Shown in pieces: positions 1 to 5,198 of a stretch of 7,941 nucleotides of DNA. Positions within the stretch are counted from its first letter, which is position 1. Every line of letters begins with the position of its first letter. The position numbers were made by a program, and so were the translations under genes. Under the pieces are notes generated by a model. That model ran no database searches. It had not been told where the DNA came from and saw only the letters and a list, made by a program, of their open reading frames with translations. Origin of the DNA: Candidatus Krumholzibacteriia bacterium (GTDB lineage Bacteria; Krumholzibacteriota; Krumholzibacteriia; LZORAL124-64-63); assembly GCA_014859985.1 (NCBI GenBank), contig JACZKN010000539.1, positions 1-7,941 of the forward strand. Reading direction: 5' to 3'.

Positions 1-17
1 CGACCACACGGCCGGCG
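1..17. repeat. Left arm of 17-bp perfect inverted repeat
   Basis: The first 17 bases, CGACCACACGGCCGGCG, are the exact reverse complement of 168-184. The match stops at the next inner pair (18 against 167). Read on the plus strand in the frame starting at base 2, this arm encodes Asp-His-Thr-Ala-Gly. That is the right residue run to precede Val-Tyr-Leu-Ala-Arg of the FlgD-like tail now lying on the minus strand. The arm begins at base 1, so the repeat could be longer to the left. Confidence 0.95.
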
Positions 18-46
18 GCACGCGGCAAGCGGGTGGGCTGGGGCAT
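18..46 (-). other. Displaced start codon and signal-peptide n-region of the TlpA-DUF6029 gene
   Basis: On the minus strand an ATG at 46-44 reads MPQPTRLPRAAGR when continued through the repeat arm. In the opposite orientation of 18-167, this joins in frame to the hydrophobic stretch coded from base 178. The result is three arginines, a hydrophobic core and a small-residue cleavage region (Ala-Val-Ala-Ala-Ala before Gln-Pro), a good Sec signal peptide. AAAGGA (65-60, minus) lies 13 bases upstream, a weak and rather distant ribosome-binding site. In the orientation shown, this start leads leftwards out of the window. Confidence 0.7.
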
Positions 47-167
47 GGTGCGGGGCCGGTCCTTTCGGCTGGGGTTCGGCAGGGAGCGTGCGGTCGGGCC
101 GCTCACTTGGCCAGGGTCACCTTCACCGTGCCCTGCGCGTCGCCCACGGCGACCCGGGCCAGGTAGA
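18..167. other. Candidate invertible segment (shown in the disrupting orientation)
   Basis: This 150-bp segment lies between the 17-bp inverted arms. As shown, it carries a gene tail pointing left and no credible start for the gene on its right. Reverse-complementing it in place restores both neighbours. The plus-strand frame entering at base 2 continues into the FlgD-like tail and its TGA. 56 bp later an ATG (now at 44-46 on the minus strand) opens in frame through the right arm into the TlpA-DUF6029 gene. That the inverse orientation makes sense at both ends follows directly from the sequence. Whether the inversion happens in cells (a phase-variable, intragenic inverton) or is a foldback chimera from amplification or assembly cannot be decided here. 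No invertase gene lies in the window. Confidence 0.8.
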
Positions 168-2112
168 CGCCGGCCGTGTGGTCGCCTGCGTGATCGCCTG
201 CGTGGTCGCCTGCGGGGTCGTGGCCACGGCCGCCGTCGCCGCCGCCCAGCCCGCCGCGGACCGGATCGTCGCCCCCGACTGGAGCCTCGAGACCGCCGAC
301 GGCGGCTCCGTCGCGTTCCACCAGGAACTGGCCAAGGGGCCGGTGGTGCTCTCCTTCTGGGCCACCTGGTGCCGCCCCTGCCTGAAGGAACTGCCGCAGC
401 TGGACGCCCTGGCCGGCCGCTTCGCCGGACAGGTGGGCTTCCTGGCCGTCAACGCCGACAACACCAAGGCCGTGGCCAAGGTGGCGCCCTACCTGCAGGC
501 TGCGGGCCTGGGCAACCTGCGGGTGCCGATGGACACCGGCGGCCAGGTGCAACAGCTCCTGCAAGTGGGCGGCGTGCTCCCGTTCACCATCGTGTACGAC
601 CGCCGGGGCCGCGAGGTCTACCGCCACGTCGGCTACAAGGAGGGCGACGAGCTCGCCCTGGCGCAGGCCCTGGACGAGCTGCTGGCCGCCGAGGCCGCCG
701 GCACCGCGCCCGACCCCGGCAAGCCGGCCTGGGCCGAGGCGGTCACCGCCACCGACCGCTTCGAGTACTCCTACTCGACCCGCACCAAGCGGGAGATCTT
801 CGAGAACTGGCTGGACGTCAGCTACCAGCTCGGCGGCTTCCGCACCGGCATCCTCTTGGACAGCCGCGCGCCGAGCGAAGAGGGCGACCGTTCCAACGCG
901 ATCCGCCACCGCTTCTTCGAGTTCACCGCCGGTGAGTTCGACGTGCGCGCCGGCCACTTCTACGGCATCTTCGGGCGCGGCCTGGTCTTCAACGCCTACG
1001 AGGACCGCACCGTGCGCGTGGACACGCGCCTGGACGGGATCACCGCCACCATGCGGACCGGCGGCCTGGCGGCGACCGTCTTCTCGGGCACGCCGGCGGC
1101 CCGGCCCCTGGACATCCGCGCCGCCGACGCCGAGTACGCCGTGGCGGCGGGCCTGAACCTGGGCGCCACGGGCATGACCTGGCAGCCGGACGACTGGACC
1201 GGCGAGGACGGCGAGGTGCGGCGCGAGTGGGTGGGCGCCCTGCGGGCCCGGCAGAAGCTGGACTTCCTGGACTGGTACGCCGAGTACGGCTGGAAGAAGG
1301 GCTGGGACCACGATCCCACCGACGACCGGGCCGACCTGGGCAAGGCCTTCTACGCCAACGTGAACCTGTACCGCGGGCCCCTGTCCCTGTCCTGGGAGCA
1401 CAGCGACTACGAGCGCTTCACGGTGGTGCCCCGCGCCGACGGCACCACGCCCCTGAACCGCCCCCCCAGCCTGACCCGCGACTTCGCCTGGACGCTGCTG
1501 AACCGCGCGCCCCATCCCCTGGACCAGGACGACGAGAAGGGCGACAACCTGGACGCGGTCTACGGCCAGGGCGGCTGGACGGTGCTCGGCACCCTGGCCC
1601 GCCTGGGGCGGCAGGACGGCGAGACCCTCTACGAGTTGGCCTACGCCACGGTGCAGAAGGACCGCCTGGGCGACTTCCGGCTGCAGGCCGGCTTCGGCTA
1701 CCAGGACAAGGACGGCCTGCGCCAGACGGTGGTGGGCGAGGCCACCTGGCTGCTCGATGAGCGGCGTTCGCTGACCCTGCAGGCCGAGCACCAGCACGTG
1801 CGCCTGCCCGGCGGCCCGGGCATCGACCGGGGCGCCTACGACGAGGACTGGTTCAAGCTGGAGCTCGAGACGGCGCCGGCCTGGTCGTTCGCGGCCATCC
1901 TCGAGGTGAACAACAAGTACGCCGATCAGATGGCCCCGGACGAGCAGGAGGGCCCCTTCCCGGCCGGCCAGGTCAGCTACACCCTGCGCCGCGGCGGCAA
2001 CCTGAATGTCTGGTTCGGCAAGCGCCAGGCCGGCTACCTGTGCGCGGGCGGCGTCTGCAAGTACGAGCCCGCCTTCGACGGCGTGGAGTTCTTCGGGGTC
2101 TTCCGCTACTGA
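88..2112 (+). CDS. TlpA-like thioredoxin fused to a DUF6029-like outer-membrane barrel, 5' end disrupted
   Basis: The predicted product is an exported two-part protein. Domain one (about 268-690) is a TlpA/ResA-type thioredoxin fold with WATWCRPC (active-site CxxC at 370-381) and a Leu-Pro at 577-582 as the cis-proline. Domain two (about 750-2112) resembles DUF6029. It has the signature AGHFYGIFGRGLVFNAYEDR near 949-1008, alternating aromatic/polar strands, a late CAGGVC motif (2041-2058) and a C-terminal Phe-Arg-Tyr, as in outer-membrane barrels. Inference: a periplasmic disulfide reductase or sensor tethered to the outer membrane. The start given is the first in-frame GTG, but it has no usable ribosome-binding site and its first ~27 codons are antisense to a foreign gene tail. 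The native sequence begins at the right repeat arm (168). With the inverted segment restored the protein would be 657 residues. The hydrophobic core contains Val-Val-Ala-Cys, so lipoprotein processing is a less likely alternative. Confidence 0.85.
   Translation: MRSGRSLGQGHLHRALRVAHGDPGQVDAGRVVACVIACVVACGVVATAAVAAAQPAADRIVAPDWSLETADGGSVAFHQELAKGPVVLSFWATWCRPCLKELPQLDALAGRFAGQVGFLAVNADNTKAVAKVAPYLQAAGLGNLRVPMDTGGQVQQLLQVGGVLPFTIVYDRRGREVYRHVGYKEGDELALAQALDELLAAEAAGTAPDPGKPAWAEAVTATDRFEYSYSTRTKREIFENWLDVSYQLGGFRTGILLDSRAPSEEGDRSNAIRHRFFEFTAGEFDVRAGHFYGIFGRGLVFNAYEDRTVRVDTRLDGITATMRTGGLAATVFSGTPAARPLDIRAADAEYAVAAGLNLGATGMTWQPDDWTGEDGEVRREWVGALRARQKLDFLDWYAEYGWKKGWDHDPTDDRADLGKAFYANVNLYRGPLSLSWEHSDYERFTVVPRADGTTPLNRPPSLTRDFAWTLLNRAPHPLDQDDEKGDNLDAVYGQGGWTVLGTLARLGRQDGETLYELAYATVQKDRLGDFRLQAGFGYQDKDGLRQTVVGEATWLLDERRSLTLQAEHQHVRLPGGPGIDRGAYDEDWFKLELETAPAWSFAAILEVNNKYADQMAPDEQEGPFPAGQVSYTLRRGGNLNVWFGKRQAGYLCAGGVCKYEPAFDGVEFFGVFRY
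103..174 (-). pseudogene. Orphan FlgD-like / T9SS-like C-terminal tail (stranded by inversion)
   Basis: Read on the minus strand, this ends a protein with AGVYLARVAV...VKVTLAK followed by TGA (103-105). The pattern Ala-Gly-Val-Tyr-hydrophobic-x-Arg-(x)n-Lys-hydrophobic-Leu-hydrophobic-Lys-stop is that of FlgD Ig-like / type IX sorting-like C-terminal tails. These tails end many secreted proteins in FCB bacteria. Only the last strands are present. Upstream on the minus strand the frame runs into the antisense of the TlpA gene (a spurious Gly-Asp-His-Ala repeat), so the tail has no body here. It fits instead as the end of a plus-strand gene entering from the left of base 1, if 18-167 is inverted. 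The body of that gene is outside the window and cannot be identified. Confidence 0.75.
168..184. repeat. Right arm of 17-bp perfect inverted repeat
   Basis: CGCCGGCCGTGTGGTCG is the exact reverse complement of 1-17. It lies inside the reading frame of the TlpA-DUF6029 gene and encodes its Ala-Gly-Arg-Val-Val stretch at the start of the signal-peptide hydrophobic core. The arm overlaps the first seven bases of a 12-bp tandem repeat (178-213). 150 bp separate the two arms. Confidence 0.95.
178..213 (+). repeat. In-frame 12-bp tandem repeat, three copies, in the signal-peptide core
   Basis: Three 12-bp units, GTGGTCGCCTGC, GTGATCGCCTGC and GTGGTCGCCTGC, encode Val-Val/Ile-Ala-Cys three times. 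A degenerate fourth unit follows (214-225). Because units are 12 bp, gain or loss of one would lengthen or shorten the hydrophobic core by four residues without a frameshift. Each unit also resembles a lipobox ending in Cys. The first unit overlaps the right arm of the inverted repeat. Confidence 0.85.
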
Positions 2113-2130
2113 AGCGCCGCGGATCCGGGC

Positions 2131-2159
2131 TTGCGGTCCCGGCCGCGAGCGTTCACAAT
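2131..2159 (+). promoter_or_regulatory. Possible sigma-70-like promoter for the lipoprotein gene
   Basis: TTGCGG (2131-2136), 17 bp, then CACAAT (2154-2159). Matches to consensus are three and four of six, so this is weak. A 10-bp perfect palindrome, ATCGGCCGAT, at 2158-2167 overlaps the end of the -10 box and could be an operator. The 86-bp gap after the barrel gene leaves room for a separate promoter, but read-through from upstream is equally possible. Confidence 0.3.
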
Positions 2160-2185
2160 CGGCCGATCGGTTCCGTACCGGGAAC

Positions 2186-2191
2186 AGGAGG
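2186..2191 (+). promoter_or_regulatory. Shine-Dalgarno AGGAGG deciding the lipoprotein start
   Basis: AGGAGG at 2186-2191 lies one base before ATG 2193 but seven bases before ATG 2199. The second ATG is therefore the likely start. It gives MRKR as a proper basic n-region. Confidence 0.8.
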
Positions 2192-2198
2192 TATGACC

Positions 2199-2531
2199 AT
2201 GCGGAAACGAATCCCGACGATGGTTCTGGTGCTGGCGTTCGCCGTCGGCGTGCTGGTGCTGGCGGGTTGTGGCGACAAGCCGGCCGAACAGGCCGAGCAG
2301 GCCGTCCCGGCGACGCAGTCCACCGGGACGGCCGCCGAGCATCCGACCGCGCAACCGGCCGAGCATCCGGGCTCACCCGCCGCGGATCAGGCGGTCGCGA
2401 CCCACGACTGCGCCGGCGGCTGCGGCATGACCGCGGTGCCGGAGGACCAGCTCACCCTGGTCGACGGCAAGTGGTACTGCGCGGGCTGCGTCGCCAAAGC
2501 CAAGGAGCACGAGGGGCACGACCACGGCTAG
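2199..2531 (+). CDS. Small Cys/His-rich lipoprotein, putative metal-binding
   Basis: A 110-residue protein. Residues 1-24 form a lipoprotein signal: MRKR, a hydrophobic core and lipobox LAGC with Cys24. Gly rather than Asp follows the Cys, so by the E. coli rule it would go to the outer membrane. Residues 25-68 are a low-complexity Ala/Pro/Glu linker with two AEHP copies. The C-terminal module has C71-x3-C75 and C94-x2-C97 flanking DQLTLVDGKWY, a zinc-ribbon-like four-cysteine arrangement, and ends in the His-rich EHEGHDHG. Metal binding (Zn, Cu or Ni) or thiol exchange is inferred from these residues; no characterised family is recognised. It follows the thioredoxin-barrel gene by 86 bp on the same strand and may work with it at the outer membrane. 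A hairpin terminator follows. Confidence 0.85.
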   Translation: MRKRIPTMVLVLAFAVGVLVLAGCGDKPAEQAEQAVPATQSTGTAAEHPTAQPAEHPGSPAADQAVATHDCAGGCGMTAVPEDQLTLVDGKWYCAGCVAKAKEHEGHDHG

Positions 2532-2557
2532 GCCACCCTTCGGCACCGCCGCAACGG

Positions 2558-2581
2558 GGGCCGCCACGGACGTGGCGGCCC
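2558..2581. terminator. Hairpin between convergent genes
   Basis: GGGCCGCCACG (2558-2568), loop GA, CGTGGCGGCCC (2571-2581): an 11-bp perfect GC-rich stem (10 bp with a four-base loop if the closing pair opens). It sits between the lipoprotein stop (2531) and the stop of the minus-strand mutase (2609), so it could serve both. There is no clear T-run, only CTTCG on the plus side. Confidence 0.7.
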
Positions 2582-2608
2582 TTCGCGTTGCCCCTGGGCT
2601 GCCGCGGG

Positions 2609-4573
2609 TCAGGGCGCGGGGATCTCGAGCCGGGTGAAGGCCTCGTTCAACTCGGCGACGAGCCCGGCGTCGGCGCCCTCCATGTAGTAGCGCAGCACGG
2701 CGTCGGTGCCGCTGGCCCGCAGCTCGAACCACTGGCCGGCGAACTCGATGAAGGTGCCGTCGCCGGCGTGGAAGATCCGCTCGATGGTGGGCAGCACCGC
2801 GCCCTCGGGCATCACCAGGACGAGGCGGCGGGTGGCGTCCCGCGGCGAGAGATCCTCCAGGGAGCGGAAAAAGGCCACGACGGCGTCCTTGCGCCGGTTG
2901 CCCGCGGCCCTGGCCGCCTCGCGCGCGGCTCCGGTCAGGGCCTCGTCGAACAGGGTGACGTCCCGCCGCTCGTAGAAGCGGTAGCGGGTGCCCCAGGCCT
3001 CGAGCTGCTCCAGGTAGAAGCCCGCGAAGCTGCCCCCGCCGCGGTGCAGGCGCGCGGCCAGGCACAGGCACATCACCCCCAGCTGCATGGCGTCCTTCTC
3101 CTTGGGCGCCAGGCTGGTGCGGGCACCGTTGCAGCTGCGCATGGGCTCGGCGGGGCCCATGGCGGCGCCTCCGCTCTCCTCGGCCATGATCAGCAGGCGC
3201 GGGCGCGGTCCGAACACGGTCTCGGTGCCCGTCACGTCCACGGCCCGGCAGGCCGGGCTGCCGGCGGCGATCTGCTGCTCCAGGGAGGTGACCAGGGCCG
3301 CGAAGTGCTTGAAGCCCACCGGCACCCGGAAGGTGGACAGCCCGGCGCCGGTGCGTTCGTTGGCCTTCAGGGCGATCTCGCCGATGGACATGCTGGTGGG
3401 CCAGGTGGTGGCCATGATCCAGTTGGCGCGGTCCAGTTCGCCCGATTCCTGCAGGGATGCCAGCTTGACCGCCGTCAGCATGAAATAGATCTGGTTGGGC
3501 TTGAAGAAGACCAGGCAACGGTCCTGGTCCAGGTGATCGACCTCCAGGCCGGCGGCGCGGGCGCGGCCGGCCAGGTGCGCCGGCGCGGTGGTCACCATGT
3601 TGAAGCGGTCGCCGTCCGGATCCCAGATGAAGAAGACGTGGCAGGCGCCTTCCTTCAGCAGCTCCTGGGCGCCCACGTGCTTGTAGACCTGCCATTTGCC
3701 CGGGTCCACGCCGTGGTTGACGCCGTCCACGACGCCGATGCCGTGGTAGTTGCTGTCCTCCTGCTCGTGGGTGAAGAAGACCGGCCCGCGGTCGTCCATG
3801 CCGATGCCCAGCCGCGCGAAGACGTCGCGGCCGGCCGCACCCATGCTGCCACCCTCGGTGCTGAAGGCGGCCCGGAAGCCTTCGTGGGCCGCGGCGGGCA
3901 CCTCCGCCAGCAGGTTGGCCGGGATCACCGTGCGCAGCACGTCCACGTAGGCGGCGGTCGGCTCGAAGTCCCGCAGGATGCGCGGGTCGTCGGCGCCGGC
4001 CAGGCGGATCTCCAGTCCCGGGCCCAGGGCCTCGGCCACCAGCGCCCGCACCCGGTCGGCGATGGCGCCGGCCTGTTCCAGCAGCTGCCCCCCCGAGGCG
4101 TCCATGGGCTTCCAGCCGCCCTTGTAGCTCTGGCTGTGGCTGGCGGTGAAGTTCTCGCCGCCGTCCAGTTCCTCGCAGAAGACCCCGAAGCTGGAAAGCC
4201 AGATGGGCGTGGTGCGCCGGCCCGCCGGCCGCAGGTGCACCTGCAGGCCGTGGGCCGCGTAGAGCCTGGCCGCCAGGTCGATCAGCTCCTGGGTGTGGGG
4301 CCGCACCTCCCCGCCCACGTGCAGGCTGCTCAGCCCCTGCTCGACCGCCAGGCGCGCCCGCGCCTCCAGCAGCACCGCCACCGTCAGGCCGTTGAACGGC
4401 ACCTGCAGGTCGAACAGGTCGTCGGGGTTGAGCAGGTCGCGGTAGCCCGCGGTGCCGAGCGCGAACTGGGCGGCCCAGCGCTCCAGCTTGGCGGCCGTGG
4501 CCAGCGCGGCATCGATCACGAACGACTCGGCACGGGTGGCAAACGGCGTGAACAGGCGGCGGGAGGGGGTCAT
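2609..4573 (-). CDS. Alpha-D-phosphohexomutase (phosphoglucomutase/phosphomannomutase type)
   Basis: A 654-residue cytoplasmic enzyme expected to interconvert hexose 1- and 6-phosphates via a phosphoserine and Mg2+. Superfamily motifs appear in order: GTAGYRD at 40-46; GGEVRP at 87-92 near the expected (D)xR site; catalytic loop TASHSQSYKGGWK at 143-155 with Ser145 as the phosphoserine; Mg-binding DPDGDR at 318-323; sugar loop VGFKH at 419-423; EESGG at 465-469; phosphate-binding RASGTDAVLRYY at 619-630. It is longer than the usual 450-580 residues, with extra sequence around 205-315 and 470-600. The catalytic loop has Ser-Gln where most members have Asn-Pro, so substrate specificity is open. 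Start chosen at ATG 4573 with GGAG eight bases upstream and a promoter-like site at 4618-4646; an extension to 4672 adds nothing domain-like. Monocistronic, convergent with the lipoprotein gene. Confidence 0.93.
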   Translation of the reverse strand: MTPSRRLFTPFATRAESFVIDAALATAAKLERWAAQFALGTAGYRDLLNPDDLFDLQVPFNGLTVAVLLEARARLAVEQGLSSLHVGGEVRPHTQELIDLAARLYAAHGLQVHLRPAGRRTTPIWLSSFGVFCEELDGGENFTASHSQSYKGGWKPMDASGGQLLEQAGAIADRVRALVAEALGPGLEIRLAGADDPRILRDFEPTAAYVDVLRTVIPANLLAEVPAAAHEGFRAAFSTEGGSMGAAGRDVFARLGIGMDDRGPVFFTHEQEDSNYHGIGVVDGVNHGVDPGKWQVYKHVGAQELLKEGACHVFFIWDPDGDRFNMVTTAPAHLAGRARAAGLEVDHLDQDRCLVFFKPNQIYFMLTAVKLASLQESGELDRANWIMATTWPTSMSIGEIALKANERTGAGLSTFRVPVGFKHFAALVTSLEQQIAAGSPACRAVDVTGTETVFGPRPRLLIMAEESGGAAMGPAEPMRSCNGARTSLAPKEKDAMQLGVMCLCLAARLHRGGGSFAGFYLEQLEAWGTRYRFYERRDVTLFDEALTGAAREAARAAGNRRKDAVVAFFRSLEDLSPRDATRRLVLVMPEGAVLPTIERIFHAGDGTFIEFAGQWFELRASGTDAVLRYYMEGADAGLVAELNEAFTRLEIPAP

Positions 4574-4617
4574 GGCTCGGGCTCCGGTTCGGGACGGGCA
4601 AGGTGTGGCCTCGAGGC

Positions 4618-4646
4618 AGGATAGGCCACGGTCCGGAGCTTGGCAA
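4618..4646 (-). promoter_or_regulatory. Sigma-70-like promoter for the phosphohexomutase
   Basis: On the minus strand TTGCCA (4646-4641; five of six), a 17-bp spacer, then TATCCT (4623-4618; four of six). It lies about 45 bp upstream of the chosen ATG. Further upstream, TCCGCA recurs three times (4664-4698: GATCCGCAC, GGTCCGCAAC, GATCCGCAAC), which may be coincidental or a binding site. Confidence 0.55.
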
Positions 4647-5125
4647 CGGCCAGGAGCCTGGCTGATCCGCACCTGGTCCGCAACACCCGATCCGCAACTG
4701 CGAGCGCCTGGGTAACCTGGATCTCCTGCCGGGACAGTCGGCTAGCCGGTTGCCGGCACCTTCGCGATCCAGTGGATAGGCATCATAGGGGCTTGGCGTC
4801 CGCCCCCCGCCTCACCGCATGGTCTGTGACCAACCCGCCGCTGGTTGTACCCACCACCCCTGCTCCCGGCAAACCGCTACATTGGTCGATGGACGCTACA
4901 CAGCAGCCGCGGGCACTCGTAGATGCGCACCAGCAGCCAGAACTGGGCGCCGGACTGGGCTTTGCGGAGGGACAGGGGGTGCTGTCGCTGGTGATCCCGT
5001 TGCGGCATCAGAGGAAGCGGAAGCCGGTGGCGCGGGAGTAGCTCAGGACCATCATGTCCGGCTTCCCCCAGGGGGACCTATTTCTTAACCATTTGTGCTG
5101 GTTCTCGTTAAGGGCGCTTCGCCGG
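4647..5125. other. Long intergenic region, no supported gene
   Basis: About 480 bp between divergent genes, with less biased base composition than the flanking genes. No tRNA, ncRNA or insertion-sequence ends were recognised. The short open frames here lack codon bias and homology signs. One minus-strand pair is 4877-5008 (43 codons plus stop) and an overlapping frame ending at 5008 with MMVLSYSRATGFRFL. A 5-bp hairpin GCCGG-TTG-CCGGC lies at 4745-4757. A 13-bp odd palindrome TCCCCCAGGGGGA lies around 5064-5076. Confidence 0.5.
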
Positions 5126-5152
5126 CGGTTGCCGGTAATCCCACGGTTGCCG
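5126..5152. repeat. Two CGGTTGCCG repeats over the DUF4395 promoter (third copy at 4747)
   Basis: CGGTTGCCG occurs at 5126-5134 and 5144-5152, 18 bp apart. The first overlaps the proposed -35 and the second lies in the spacer. A third copy is at 4747-4755 in the same intergenic region. Spacing of nearly two helical turns over a promoter suggests a possible operator pair; this is inference only. Confidence 0.4.
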
Positions 5153-5158
5153 TATGAT
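5129..5158 (+). promoter_or_regulatory. Sigma-70-like promoter for the DUF4395 gene
   Basis: TTGCCG (5129-5134), an 18-bp spacer, then TATGAT (5153-5158; five of six). Transcription would start near 5165, leaving a leader of about 34 bases to the ATG at 5199, which is preceded by AAAGGA (5189-5194). Confidence 0.55.
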
Positions 5159-5198
5159 ACCGACGCTCCCCCACCTGCCACCGACCCGAAAGGACATC

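Larger units (their letters stand above)
1..166 (+). other. Alternative C-terminus of the upstream gene in this orientation (predicted)
   Basis: If a plus-strand gene enters in the frame starting at base 2 (the frame that makes Asp-His-Thr-Ala-Gly from the left repeat arm), the present orientation lets it run on through the segment. It would stop at TAG 164-166, adding about 54 Gly/Ala/Arg-rich residues in place of the FlgD-like tail. The product would lack the Val-Tyr-Leu-Ala-Arg and Lys-Val-Thr-Leu-Ala-Lys strands and so probably its export or anchoring signal. This depends on the upstream gene existing and being in that frame, which cannot be seen. Confidence 0.3.

Noticed and set aside
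175..216. Gly-Asp-His-Ala repeat on the minus strand next to the FlgD-like tail
   Set aside because: It is the antisense reading of the 12-bp signal-peptide repeat, not a natural extension of the tail.
103..2376. Very long open frame on the minus strand opposite the TlpA-DUF6029 gene
   Set aside because: Repetitive Gly/Ala/Val/Gln-rich text typical of antisense of high-GC genes; only its last ~24 residues (the FlgD-like tail) are real.
2006..4624. 872-codon plus-strand frame over the lipoprotein and mutase genes
   Set aside because: It is antisense or out of frame to genes with clear motifs, and its composition is low-complexity without any domain.
2373..4697. 774-codon minus-strand frame overlapping the mutase
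   Set aside because: Frame-shifted shadow of the mutase; Arg/Gly/Pro-rich with no motif.
4640..5100. tRNA or small RNA in the long intergenic region
   Set aside because: No cloverleaf, TPsiC-like arm or strong terminator pair could be found by eye.
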